Assembly: GCA_949128115.1 (NCBI GenBank) | Contig: OX421962.1 | Span: 57,763,787-57,827,786 of the forward strand | Length of the DNA: 64,000 bases | DNA from: Anaspis maculata | Lineage: Eukaryota; Arthropoda; Insecta; Coleoptera; Scraptiidae | Reading direction: 5' to 3' | Part shown: in pieces, positions 22,467 to 34,784 of the stretch | How the letters are laid out: every line of letters begins with the position of its first letter | Numbering within the stretch: the stretch's first letter is position 1 | Notes under the pieces: generated by a model | Databases searched by the model: none | Seen by the model: only the letters and a program-made list of their open reading frames with translations | What the model was told of the DNA's origin: nothing | Program-made: the position numbers and the translations under genes

Positions 22467-24384
22467 AACGAAAATTTAATATACCTATATAATATTGAAT
22501 TATGGCCGTTTCGGGCTCAAGTCAACAAAGTACTAATTAAACACTAAAATCCCTAGTTAGGTCGGTGATGATTAACTATTAAACAATAAGTGAACTTTCA
22601 GGCACAACAATACGTCCCTCAGAAATTGGAGCGTCAGATCAATAGAAACTAACCGTGAATTCAGAAGAAGGTGCGAGAAAGGCAAAATAAATTAAGAGAA
22701 ATTTCATCGTTTCTGCGGGAGGTTATTCTGAGGCCTCGGTAAAAGGAAATTAATAAAATCTTATAGAGACGCAAATATTTACTGGCGCCCAGGGGCGCAT
22801 TTCATATTACAAAAGTTTTTATAATACTTTCCGCTGTTTTATATTTGCAAATGCGAAAAGTTTCGAGAACACGAGAGAGAAGTCGTGACTTGAAAGATTA
22901 TCGGTTTTTTCTGAAAACTGACACATATTTCATAGAAAAATAAGGCACGGATGCAGGAGGAGACGGAGGTCTGACACGGAAATATTTCCGAAAGTAACTT
23001 AAATTTAACTTTTCTAATTATATGAATACTTTTTTATGTGATGCGAGCTTTTCGCGATAGTTCAGATCGGTTTCCGAACTTTTCCCACTTATCATAAGTT
23101 GGGAAAAGGACATGTCTCCACTTTGAATTTCATTACGCCACTGCTAGCTAGCATCATGCTGGGCTGCTGCTGCGGTTTGGCATTCTGTGAAATGAAAGAA
23201 TAATTGGAACGTGTGTCCTCCATTACTTCCGCCTCCAATTTTGAAGCCATCATATCGGAGATTGCATGTTATTTTTATGACATGAGTTTACCAAAATCAA
23301 CAACAAAATTTTTGTAGCAATAATGAAGAACAGAAGCAAAACACTGTGTTTTAAGCACGGGGATAGTGGACAGCTTGTAAGAGGTCGCCCACGACGTCGT
23401 GACAAAGGGAACACAACCTGAGATCGGTGTTTCCTGATGCAAGCTCAACTATAACTAGTTAACTAGATATTCGCGATTAAAATTAATTTTTTCGCCACAA
23501 GATGGCTGCCAAAGGTGGTTTGCAATGACAGCTGGCAATTATTAGAAGTAGAATTTTAAGTAATTTTATGGAAAAATCTGTATACTGCTGCAGCTGAAGG
23601 CAAGTAACAGTATAAAGAATACAAAAAAATCAGTTACTTAGTTCTATCGCTGAGTGGAAATATACAAAGAGGCGCCATCGTAACCTTTCGGGATAGGCCG
23701 GTAAATGGTGCCACAGTACGTGCAACTTTTGAAAGGAGCTTTGCAACAGATCGCTTTCTAATAGTGAAGTATTGGGGGGGGGAGCACTTCGTTCAGGTAT
23801 GGGTCTCAGCAAGCGAATACCTTGTCAAAACCATCATCAGTGCCAGAAACGTCATCGGTAGCAGCTTTTATAATTTTCCACCAAATGGATAATAGCCCAG
23901 GCGCCAGGGAAAACAATAAGGGAATAATTGTTTCCTGGCTGGAAACTAGCTTAAAACGATCTGTTTAGCTTAAGTTTTGACATACTAGTTTCCCCGCTTT
24001 CGGAAATGTCGGCGTCATGTCACCATCATCAACAAGAAGTGCACCAGCGTGGTTTTTGCCGAATATCTTAATTTTGGGTCATCTGACAGCAAAAGATGTG
24101 AGGAGTCATTTTGAAGCCTATAAAATTCCCTACAGTTTGGTTTTTCAATCAATTTTCTGCGACCTATGGTCCTTGAGATAGAGCTTCTGGAAGCGAGAGT
24201 CATTGTCGTGGAAGCTCCATGGCCACTTGACTCGAAAAACTAAAATGTCGATGTGACAAAAAAAAATTCAAAATGAGATTACTCAATAACTCTTCATGCT
24301 ATAGTTGCGGTGATAGTCTTAAACTCTTCCTCTTGAACCGTAGATTACGAATATTGAAAAGTCAAAAACGTCACATTGTACATA

Positions 24385-24981
24385 TACAGGGTGTACTACG
24401 GGAATCAATTCAGAACAGAGAAACTTGACATATTTCTTCGATTTAGCCTATGCGAAACTCTAAGCACTTATCACGAGTCCAATATCAATATGCATTGCTC
24501 TGTAAGCTTCACTTGATATACTTAAGAAGTGGTCAGCTCACAGCCTTCCTGTAAAATGTTTTGAAGGCCCTCTGAAATCATCAAAATTTACAGTAGCAAG
24601 AAATGTATGTAACAGTATATTATATACCAAGGAACCAAAGTGAACTTTTGATCTTTGGGTGAAGTTTGTTGCTCGAGGGCCCTTTGGGTCCAAATCTCCA
24701 AATTAAAAATTCACTTTGGTCCCTTGGTATATAATATACTGTTATATACATTCCTTGGTACTGTAAATTTTAATTATTTTGATGATTTCAGAGGACCTTC
24801 AAAACATTTTACAGTAAAGCTGTGAGCTGACCACTTCTTTCGTGTATAAAGTGAAGCTTATAGAGCAAATCCATATTGATATTGGACTCGTGTTAGGTGC
24901 TTAGAGTGTCGCATATAGGCTAAATCGAAGAAATATGTAAAATTTCTCTGATCTGATTTGATTCCCTAAGTACACCCTGTA
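24385..24981. mobile_element. middle LIR, TACAGGGTGTAC ends
   Basis: The ends tacagggtgtac / gtacaccctgta lie exactly at the dyad of the outer palindrome with a TA target. The arms share gtggtcagctcacagc and aagcacttatcacgag (right arm diverged). Its own centre is occupied by the hairpin at 24606-24748. Confidence 0.85.
24606..24748. mobile_element. inner hairpin MITE, AACAGTATATTATATACC arms
   Basis: Arms aacagtatattatataccaa and complement, then aaccaaagtgaac / attcactttggt. The host context aagaaatgta / tacattcctt shows that it sits at the dyad of the middle element. Arm ends are shared with the hairpin at 43047-43177. Confidence 0.8.
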
Positions 24982-25553
24982 TATGTACAATGTGACGTTT
25001 TTGACTTTTCTATATTCGTAATCAACGGTTCAAGAGAAAGAGTTTAAGACCATCACCGCAACTATAGCATGAAGGATTCTCGAGAAATCTCATTTTGAAT
25101 TTTTTTTGTCACATCGACATTTTAGTTTTTCGAGTCAAGTGGCCATGGAGCTTTCACGACAATGCCTCTCGCTTCCAGAAGCTCTATCTCAAAAACCATA
25201 GGTCGCAGAAAGGTCATCTAGAAACTATTCCGTAGGGAATTTCATTGGTTTCAAAATGGCTTCTTACATCTTTTGCTGTCAGATGGCCCAAAATCAAGAT
25301 ATTAGGCAAAAACCACGCTGGTGCACTTCTTGTTGATGATGGCGACATAACGCCGACATTTCCGAAAGGGGGGAAATTAGTATGTCGAAATCTAAGCTAC
25401 ACAGATCGTTTTAAGCTAGTTTCCAGCCAGGAAACAATTATTTCCTTATTGAGCTGATTTTTGCTCCCTGGCGCCTGGGCTATAAATGGACTCAAGATTG
25501 TGATTGTCAGTTATCTCTACAATTCGCCTTTGGCTCTCATCTTATGGCGGGAG

Positions 25554-26197
25554 AATTAAGAGTCCTCTGTACGCTCAGAGCGGCTTCAACAAAAAGGCCT
25601 CTAAATCGAAACCGGTGATTCTCTTTCAACTGGCATTTGGAGATTTCACTTCATATCTCTATATAAACATGTGAGAGGAAAAAAATCCGAGAAAAACCGA
25701 TCACAGCCGAAGATAGTCAAATTTTACGCGCGCCATCCTAGGGCCTTTATTTGACTCAAGAAAAAGTTCCTTTTTTTAGAGTGGACTCTCAACAGTATTC
25801 TGCATGAACGTACCGGGTGGTTTTTCAGTAAAAAAATTTCAGCAAAAGATATGAAGCTGCAAATTTTCAAGCAATTCTCCAATGATTTTCACAGCCAAAT
25901 AACTTCGGCTTTGGATGCTTTATTGAAAAGTCACCCGGTACGATTGTGCAGAATTCAGTAGAGAGTTCACCCTGAAAAAAGGAAAAAAAATTCAAGTCAA
26001 ATAAAAGCCGTAGGATGGCGCGCGTAAAATTTGGCTATCTTCGGCTGTGATCGGTTTTTCTCGGATTTTTTTCTTTTCACATGTTTATATGGAGTTATGA
26101 AGTGAAATCTTCAAATGCCAGTTGAAAGAAAATTACCGCCTTCGATTTAGGGGCCTTTTAGTCGGAGCTGCTTCAAGCGTACAGAGGACTCTTAATT
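25554..26197. mobile_element. 644-bp LIR, AATTAAGAGTCCTCTGTACG ends
   Basis: Arms of about 300 bp: aattaagagtcctctgtacg and cgtacagaggactcttaatt, with blocks ggatggcgcgcgtaaaattt and gtaccgggtg mirrored and the dyad near 25875. The TTAA within the ends may be part of the target. It begins about 65 bp after the previous nest. Confidence 0.85.
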
Positions 26198-27797
26198 TGA
26201 ATCGTGATGGTTCCGCCATGCTCGAATTATAAATACTTATAGCTTATTTCTTTGTAAATGTTATCTGTAAATAATGATGTTGGTGAAACTGAACAAGATA
26301 ACTATTGAAAAGAAAATGCATAATGTAGTTCACTTTGTAAGAAAAAACTGTTGATGTGTAGGTACTTTACCGCCACAAGGACTTGCGACTTCACATTTTG
26401 CCTTGCATGTGGCTCGCTGAAATTTTAATGGACAATTCTCGAGAGCCATGCACTAACAGTAAAGTTCATGACAGGCAGCAAGACGGGACTTTTGTCGGCT
26501 CACTGATGTGGCGTGTAGATAACCCAACACAGAGATATTCACATAATTACTGCAATTATTGTAGAATTGCAAAGTGCAGCAGGCAACCCCTGTCAGCATC
26601 AACACAGGCGGTAGTAGTCAACCCAGTCAATTAAAGTCGCTTCATCACAGAGATGGGCGAAAGTTAAAAGCTTGCTGATCTCGTTAATTCCCTGCGTAAT
26701 AAGAGCGCCTTAATTAAACGGACGTTAATATTTGATAGGCACGTCGAATCTTTTTGTCGAAGCAACGCCGACGCCCCTTTTTAAAAATTGATGATTTCAC
26801 AACTTGCTCGCGGAACTTCTTGTTATGTCTTTCAACAAAAGACACGTGATTTACCGAACGATGAAACACTGACCGCAACTCGTATTCCGCTGAATTTGCT
26901 AGTTTGTTATAATATGGGACGGAACAAAAAGAGTCACGACGGCGAAGTTTTGAGGGGTCACAAACAGGAAACGTTGCTTTTAAATCTCCCGAGGAGCAGA
27001 TAAACAAGCGGGATCCAGGTTGACATCGACAATAAGTTATTTTCAACTGCAGACAGAGCGAAAAAAATAGCTTGAGCAAGGTTTTTCTTCTGATGTAAAG
27101 CCGAATCCATTCGTATATACCCTTGTGGAATCGAACTATCAATGAGGGAATGGTTCGTTCGAGTTTGAGAAGCGGCGTATTCAAGAAAACTGTCGCATAA
27201 TCTTAGAGCAGAGAGCATATAAAGGACAATTCGATGTAAACTTAGCTTTCTCAGAACATTTTGCTCGCGTGGAGATACGGAAGTTCGCATTCTGCGATAG
27301 CCATACAACCACGTTCGGGTTTCGACCCTTATCCGACCGACGGATCTGCTAAATTGTATTGAAGCAAAAGCGCGTTGCAGGAACGCTAAGAAGCGTGGCT
27401 TCCACACAAATTTTAGATGTACATGTTTCAGAAGGCGACATTGCTTTTTACAGGAAAGCTTTATATCTGATGCCTGTACCTATATACCTCATTGACTTTG
27501 CTGATGGATATTTTTATTAACGCGATAGCATTGTATAGTTGCGACAGGTAGGTATCTACTGCTGTTGTTGAGAATAATAATAATACTGTTACGAATTTGC
27601 GGTTGGTACTTTAATAAATTGAATGGCGGACCGTTTAAACACACATTAATTGCCGCGTACTACTGAATGTGAATACACGTCAGTTAAATTACCACACTTG
27701 GATATCGCTTTGTTGAACTTTGCCGACGTGTTCATTTTCGCTGCGACCAAATCTGCTCTGCCTGGCCTTGCCGCATCTTATTTATACTCGCGTGTTA
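26198..27797. other. no gene found
   Basis: Two overlapping minus-strand frames of about 150 codons (26714-27184 and 26958-27407) are open but overlap each other in different frames and show no motif. They are treated as chance. Confidence 0.4.
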
Positions 27798-28110
27798 TAC
27801 AGGGTGTCCCATAAATAGCGCATAAGCTCTCCAGTACGTTGTAACGGACCTTCCAGGGAACTCTAGAAAAATAGTCAAAAAAATTCCTTCTTGACCACTC
27901 TTTGAGATATAAGAGTTTGAAAACTCGTCTTCTTAATTCCCGTGATTTTTTTAAAACCGCAATATTCATCTCATGGGGACAAAGCCTTGCTATCATTTTC
28001 TGGTGGAATAATCCTCAACAACTTTGAATTAACGGCTACAGCCAATTTCAAATTTTGCAAATTTTCAATCAAATTACCCGGAAAATGAATCTGGCATCAT
28101 CGGTGAAAAA
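27798..28110 (+). mobile_element. one-armed TACAGGGTGTCCC element (truncated)
   Basis: It starts tacagggtgtcccataaata. No mirrored end was found. It contains words common to Tc1/mariner flanks (catcatcggtgaaaaacaaa near 28100) and is followed within 150 bp by the transposase relic, so it may be that element's left end. Confidence 0.5.
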
Positions 28111-28261
28111 CAAATGAGTAGGTATTACCTATTCTGTGGTATTACCTACAATCTGACATTGATTCAATAAAAAATCGAATAAAGTCAATTTCTGACAATT
28201 AGGTCAGTCAGTGTCTTTCTCCATCATTCCTGCCTCGTTTTCACTTTTCCGCGAATAATGT

Positions 28262-29425
28262 ATGCGGTTAGCAAAATACACCGATATGTTACTGATTTTG
28301 GGCGAACGTCGCGGCAATCACTTGCAGGCAGAACGTATTATTTACCCCCAGCAATACCCTCAAAGAAAGCATCTCGATCGTAATGTGATAATGAGAACAG
28401 AAGACAGAGCCAGAAGGACCGGAGAGGTAGCACCAGTATTATTACAAGCAGATCGCAGCCGCCCTCGTCATGTAAGGGTACCTGATGATGAATAGGACGT
28501 TCTTGCACTGATGCTTCAGAATCAACCAAATCGAAAGGCTCACAAAGTTTCACCGGGACTGCTCAAATACGAGTACATAGTCCCAAACTCCTATCGTCAA
28601 AGGAGTGTTCTGACGGATGTTAATATTCACACATGATTTGTAAGGAATCTAGTTCGATAAAGTAATCCTTTGACTACAAGGTAACTATTAGGTCATCCGA
28701 TTGTTGACCTTCTGTACGATATACAGGTGACAATGAAAAGAGCGCAAAAATGACCTGACTTCAGCAAGGTCCCGTTTTGAGAAAACAAGTCGCAGAATTC
28801 TCCAGGTAATATTTCCGGAAAACGTACACCAATATCCCGAAACGATTTTGGACTTTTGATCGTATTTTGTTTTTTCAAAGAGTTATTGATTTTTTGATGC
28901 AGACTCTGCCAGCACCCTTAAGATTGGGCAGGAACGTACACAAAATAGTTCTGTCAAATGTATCATTAAATAATTTGATCCCATCGACCCTTTTGGGACT
29001 ATGACAAATAAAGCATGCTGCGACATTGCATTCCATATACACATTGCAAATAGCCCGGATTGGTTCAGAATGAACCAGTGGAAAGTTTCCGATGCATTAC
29101 GATTGCTATAGCAACCAATTTTTTCCATCATAAATGCTTCCTTGATTAGTGGATTGGCAGAAGAGGACCTATTGAATGGCCTCCCAGATCACCGGACTTG
29201 ACTCCTCCAGACTTCTTTCTGTGGGATGACTTGAAGTCTGTTGTTCTTAAAACTCAGCCGGAGTCGATTGAAGAACTGCGGCGTAGAGTTATCGGAGAAT
29301 CTCGCACGTTTTCAAGAGAAACCTTCGAAAACGTTCGACAAGAGTTCGAGAACAGGTTTTATTATTGCCTTGAAAATAGCGTCAATCACTTTGAACACTT
29401 ATTGCGAGCATTGTTTTTTTTTTAT
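28262..29425 (+). pseudogene. DUF4817/mariner-type DDE transposase relic 1
   Basis: The N-terminal part (28262-28540) reads YTDMLLILGERRGN, YPQQYPQRKHLDRN and RARRTGEVAPV, the helix-turn-helix head (DUF4817 type) of a large arthropod Tc1/mariner-like group. The C-terminal part (about 29150-29425) has WIGRRGPIEWPPRSPDLT then PPDFFLWDDLKSVV, the conserved block that normally holds the last catalytic acidic residue region, and ends with NRFYYCLENSVNHFEHLL. The middle, where the first acidic residues should lie, is missing or scrambled by a repeat (28700-29130). In-frame stops are present, so it is non-functional. Confidence 0.75.
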
Positions 29426-29539
29426 TTGAAGTGAAGGTTTTTTTTTAAGTGAACCCATTCTCATCCGTTCCCATGATGTCGCCGGTTGTCAAAAAACCAC
29501 GTGACAGGTCGTCTTGTAGCTCCAAGTATCAAGTTTTGT

Positions 29540-30262
29540 GTCATATGGAGCGCTGGCCGATAGAAGACCGAATAAAAATTGTGGACCTCTTCTTGAGAAG
29601 TGGCTTCATTGTTCAAGCTAAGAGAGATTTTTGCCGGCAGTAACAAGAAGATATCACTCCCTCTGTGACAGCAATTTTTAGTGGACGCTATGCATCACCT
29701 ACAACTTCGTGATGATATGTGGCACCAACAAGATGGTGCAAAACCACATATACCCAATACACTTTTTATTTTCAGTAGAATGACTTTTTGGACAAGCTGG
29801 AGCGCTGGCAGAATACGGCCGATAGCCGCTGATAGTTTCGCTTCAAAGTATTGCAGGTGCCATCAACCGTAGCTGTAGCTCCCCAGCTTGTCACTTTGTT
29901 TTTGCTCCAAAAAGTCATTCCACTGAAAATAGAAAGTGTATGGGATATACAGCTAACGTGAGCATGAACACACTCCAAGACATGTTTCCATATCGATTGA
30001 TGTCTCAAAACGGTGATGTGGATTATCCAGCGCGCTCTCCCGATTTGAGCGTCTTGGATTTCTTTTTGTGGGGCTACGTGGAGTCGAAAGTCTTCTTGGA
30101 ACCTCTGAATGATTTGAAAAAGTTGAAATACCCAATTCTATTAATTATTGCTGAAATTCCTGCCAAAATATGCATGCAGGCGTGCAATGCGTAATTTGTT
30201 ACGGCCGGAAATATGTATTCAGAGACGTGGCGGCCATTTACTGGAAGTGATCTTCAAGACAA
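29540..30262 (+). pseudogene. DUF4817/mariner-type DDE transposase relic 2
   Basis: A second relic follows relic 1 in the same direction. The head MERWPIEDRIKIVDLFLRSG (about 29547) ends in an early stop. A fragment MWHQQDGAKPH (29700-29744) carries the second catalytic Asp motif (QQDGA.PH). YTANVSMNTLQDMFPYRLMS, then PARSPDLSVLDFFLWGYVES (29946-30090) carries the last conserved block. The tail reads RRGGHLLEV in a shifted frame. A 190-bp MITE separates the QQDGA and SPDL parts. Between head and centre several hundred bases are deleted. Confidence 0.75.
29753..29944. mobile_element. 190-bp MITE inserted in transposase relic 2
   Basis: Inverted ends ccaatacacttttt.. and ..agaaagtgtatggg, followed by tattttcagtagaatgact and its complement near 29910-29932. 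The flanks are ATATAC on both sides (about 29747-29752 and 29945-29950), a likely target duplication. The interruption falls between QQDGAKPH and the downstream conserved block of the transposase. Confidence 0.7.
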
Positions 30263-30294
30263 CTTGAAATAACTTTTCAAATAAAAACTTGATA

Positions 30295-31800
30295 GTGCAA
30301 GCGGTACACACCTAAAAACACATCGATACTGCATTTTGGAGTGCAGTAACGAGATTTGGTATGGGCATACTTTATACCAAGACAAGCGATTTGACCCGCA
30401 GCACTCGATATTTTGTCCCTTAGGGGGCCAATGGGGGCCCTCCAAATTTTCAAGATGCAAGAACTTTCACATGACGATCATTGAGTATCGTCATGTATGT
30501 CATAAATGGAGCTTACGGGTCTATTGAAAATATTTTCATCAATTGTCGTTGTGTCCGATTCATTCTTCACACTTGAAAAAAAAATTCTTTGGCAGAGGTC
30601 AAAAAAACTGTTTTTATTTTTTCTTCTATGCAAGGAGAAGATAAATTCATATGTTCTGTTGCGTTCCCAACTAAATCGCATTCCCTAAACCTAATTATAA
30701 AGAAATTTTTCTTGTAATGGTATTTTTCAAAGAAGTGGTGACCTCTTCAGTACCTCTTTTCCAAAAGCATTTCTTCCTATGTCCCCACTGGATATCACTC
30801 GTAATTTTTGCAGGAATGGAGACCTCGAACTCTTTTCTTGGTGGTTGCGAAGCAAAATGACTCTAAAACGCCCAAGGGAGCCCAAAAAAATTTTTTTTCT
30901 GCTGGGCCGTCCAACTTACGATATTTTGATTTCATAGTAGGAGAGACGCGGACCAGTATTCAATCCAGGCTGCAGGCACAGGCGATTTGTTTTCAACACA
31001 AAATATTCTTCCATGCCGTGTTTTATTGCAGTACAACAAAACGCAGAGTCGTTAGGTGTAAGTAGGTATATTTTCCGGTAGAACTTATTCGCCTAGACTA
31101 GATCTTATTTATTTGCGCGTCTCCCCTACTACAAAATCAACATGCCAAAAATTTGACGGCCCAGCTGAAAAAAATAATTTTAGGGCTCTCTTGTATGTTT
31201 TGAAGCCATGTTGCATGGAAATTACTGAGAAAAGAGTTCAAGCTTCTCATATCAGCGAAAATTGACAGTCTTATCCACTAGGAACGTTGAAAAAAATGCT
31301 GTTGAAAAAAGTGTACTGAAGAGGTCACCTCTTCTTGGGAAAATGATATTGCGAAAAAATTGTCTTCATATTTGGACTTACGGAATGCGATTTAGTTGGG
31401 AACGCAACAAAACATATGAATTTATCGTTTCCTTGCACAGCAGAAAAAATAAAAACAGTTTTTTTGACCTCTGCGAAAGAATTTTTTTTTCAAATGTGAA
31501 GAATGAATCGGACACGACGACATTTGATGAAAGCATTTTCAATAGACCCGTAAGCTTCACTTATGACATACATGACGATACTCAATGATCATTTTGTGAA
31601 AGTTCTTGCACCTTGAAAATTTGGAGGGCCCCCATTGGCCCCCTAAGGGACGAAATATTGAGTGCTGCGGGTCAAATCACTTGTCTTGGTATGAAGTACG
31701 CCCATGCAAAATCTCGTTACTGCACTCCAAAATGCGGTATGCTTTTGCGTACCGCTCCCACTATGAATATTTGCTCTTTATACACCTCATGCTTGCAATA
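30295..31800. mobile_element. 1.5-kb LIR with a 164-bp unique centre
   Basis: Arms of about 660 bp share gggggccaatgggggccc, tcattgagtatcgtcatgta, gttgcgttcccaactaaatc and gtaggagagacgcg (left to 30950; right arm from 31115). The centre 30951-31114 is not palindromic. Left and right outer ends are diverged. Frames of about 60-108 codons inside the arms are strand-symmetric shadows. It abuts the transposase relic. Confidence 0.8.
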
Positions 31801-31837
31801 AATCTTCTTATTAGTTCAATTTTTATTCAAGTTTCAA

Positions 31838-34259
31838 AAAGGTTCACTTTAAAAAAGACACCCTTCAGTTAAAATTTGATTTATTGTGAAGTGAATCCAT
31901 TTAAATCAATGTAAACCCATAGACAGTTTTTTTCCAACTTAATCGAAAACTATTCTAACAAAATATGGAATAGTTGGTACCACTGGAATGTATTTTTCAA
32001 GGGCTTTACAATAATGTTAATGTTTACAAGTGTGGGGTGGTCATTTGAAAAAAAAATAGTGGAGGGGGCTGGAGCTCAGTCACGGAGTGGGAGTGAGTCA
32101 CTGACTTCACTATTTTGGTTCCTTCTCCATTCTGTCGAAACGGTTTTGGGCCATTTTCCACAATTCGATTCAAGTCCCTCAACAGTAGCCTTCAAAACAT
32201 GCTAAAATATGCATGCAACTGACACAGACCTAAGCAAAACTAGTGAGTCAAACTCATATAAGTATATACTGATAATTTCAAGAACATGGCCTTCGATTGG
32301 ATTGTTTGCTGGTTCTGTTTATTTCCGAAGAGTTGAGAGGTTGAGATTAATTTTGTTCTATGATGTTGCTCTATGACACAGCGTGCTTGGTACATATTTT
32401 TTCCGAGAAAAAAGAAAACCGAAGAAATGCCAAGTCCTCCGGCAGCATCCATCTAAATATTACATGCCCGCTTTAAGTTCGGAATTGTCAGGTTAATAAC
32501 CGAATCAAGTAAACGGTGGTGGTAATGGTGTCCTTGTGCCCTTTTTCATCCCGGCGCTTTTCCTGTGTCTGCGCCGGATTATGGTACATCGTTATGGCTC
32601 AAGTTATAATACCCGCATATCCTGCGACACTACAGACGGCGTGGTGGGTAAAGCTTGAGTCATTCGCGTCACTTATCACAGAATAAACCTCCCGTGCCGC
32701 TCCGGTCCGTCGATGTAGCGGCCCTGCCTCTCCTCCTGGCTAATGCTCGCCCACTGGCCGGGTCGGAGAGGAAATATCGCAGACATATGGCCGTGTGGCC
32801 TTGCCAGTGACCGGCGATCTCTCGTATAGGATGTCTCTTTGGACGCCCTATATCCGTCCGTATCGCCACTTATCGCGTTTATAGGAAAACTCAGAAGAAC
32901 GCTCTCAGCTCTCGGCATATAACAGAGAGAAGTTGAGTGATATACCCAAGAGGCCGTGCTTAACTCGCTTAAGGGACGTTTTTGCCGGCTTTTATTTTTG
33001 CGAAATTGAAATGATCATTCCATTGTGAACGGAGTGTCTTTGATGTTGTACAGTCGATTCACGACGATATCTCTGCAATGTTACATTCATCGCTGCGACT
33101 CAACAAGTTCAATTGACACGGATTTCAGATCTCAGTCAACGTCAGAACAAAATAGTCTTGTTATTGTTATAGGTATAATTCCGCACAGTTTTGTTTTTGT
33201 TTTAATTCTTTTTTCATTTCCAGTTTAGACACGGAGCATGGATGAGCGTCCCGCTTGGTAGTGTGAAATATGCAACTCGGAGACTGTCCCTTGAAAATGT
33301 ATGTTGTGTCCTAGCCGGTGTAACATCCGCACGCGTATACGGGGACATTGGCAAAAAGAGCACAACGTAACTTGCTCAACGGGTAATTTATAACTCCGGT
33401 TTTTATATCCGAACCCCATATAACTAGAATTACTAACCCACGTGAAATATTTCAACCAAATGTCACACAATGGTCCGCCTAAATTACTGCCGTAATTTTA
33501 GAAACACGTGCTTTTCCACCCTCCTAAATGAAAATTGCACGACTCTGACCGCAAACTTTCTGCTAAACCCCGGGATTGTCAATTTTTTATCCTTAATGAC
33601 TCGACACGTGCTGGAACAACTTTCGCTGCTACTGGTGCCTGCCTACATACCAACATCACGGAAAACACGGCGGTGGAGCGGTCGCCTGTGTGTCTGCCAA
33701 GTGCGTAATTCGAAATAATAGTTGTGTAATTTCGGCGTGAATTGCTGTAACGCGGCGAAATTCTGACCTTACTTACGAGAGGGCCTTTTTTGTTCGGCGT
33801 CAGGAAACAATAAACATTGGATGTTTTTGCAACGTATGGCAATAATTGCACCGGTATTGTAATATGCCGTTCTTCATAGTCGCGCAAGTTATAGCAATTT
33901 AATAAAAATGCATGTTTTTGTGTACAGAAGGCCGCACATACGGTTGCGTTGTCGCTGCACTCCCTTATCTTTGATTTGAGACCACCTCGCATCGATTGAT
34001 TTTTTATCTCACTCAAGTATTTGACGTCGGGTTATTTTCGCTGCTAAGGCCAATCACCGACGCCGGTGAATGCTTTTCTCCACTATACCGGAAATTTTTC
34101 TGAACCCCTGTGTGCACCAGCACAGGATAGGGATTTTTAACGGCCACCCATCATCATATAGCATGAGGTCGGCACCATCGTTCACATTTCACGTTCTAGG
34201 CGATACATTTGTATTTAGCAAGCATTCCAATTAGTCAAAACACCATACCACAAGCTTCT
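31838..34259. other. no gene found
   Basis: Mixed AT-rich and moderately GC-rich DNA (32500-33000 relatively GC-rich). A 145-codon minus-strand frame at 33579-34016 has no motif. No repeat pairing seen. Confidence 0.4.
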
Positions 34260-34784
34260 CGATTCAATTGGTCCATGCTGGATAACGTGTTCTCTTGGCT
34301 GTAAGATACTTGGATGGTACAGAGGTTCAACGATGTTGAGCTGGCTATACAGGGTGGAAACAAAAGAAGTGCAAAACCGGTCCACATTATTCTGTGAAAA
34401 AAATCTTAGATTTTTTCTGAGTGCAGTTTTGAAAAGCACATATCAATATCTCTAAACTCTTTTCGAATTTTGATCGCAATACGGTTTTTTCAAAAGTTGT
34501 GATTTTTTTTTTTTTGGACCACCGCATTTTTTCACGCCAATTCTCCCAGTGCTCATGTACTGCTTTCAAATTTGGAAGAAATGCATTATGTGGCAAAAAA
34601 AACATTTTTGTAGAAAAACTTGACGTAAATGACACTCAGGGCTGCACTTCCTTCGATTGTCTGGAACCTTTGACAAGGCAGGAACATGTGGGCATGTTGC
34701 GGTCCTAATAAACACTTTTTCTTCCTGCACTATGTGACAACTGTAAAACAACTACTGCATTAGTCTTATTTCGTAAAATATTCT

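Larger units (their letters stand above)
20911..23883. other. no confirmed gene; single-copy-like DNA
   Basis: Contains a (CAG)n tract, one candidate signal-peptide start (22383) and a small inverted word acttttcccact..agttgggaaaag near 23079-23108. Nothing else recognised. Confidence 0.45.
23884..25488. mobile_element. outer LIR of a triple nest
   Basis: Arms 23884-24384 and 24982-25488 share agcccaggcgccaggga, gtttcctggctggaaactag, caacaagaagtgcaccagcg and gtggccatggagctt. With the inner element removed, the centre reads cattgtacaTAtgtacaatg, a perfect palindromic TA site. No coding capacity beyond shadow frames. Confidence 0.85.

Noticed and set aside
26714..27407. Two overlapping minus-strand frames of 149-156 codons
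   Set aside because: They overlap in different frames with no motif or start context. At most one could be real, and neither is supported.
30478..31588. Paired frames of 60-108 codons in the 1.5-kb LIR
   Set aside because: The same peptide appears on opposite strands of the two arms with frameshifts. A shadow of the inverted repeat.
33579..34016. 145-codon minus-strand frame
   Set aside because: No recognised motif. It overlaps another open frame on the plus strand and has no splice support.
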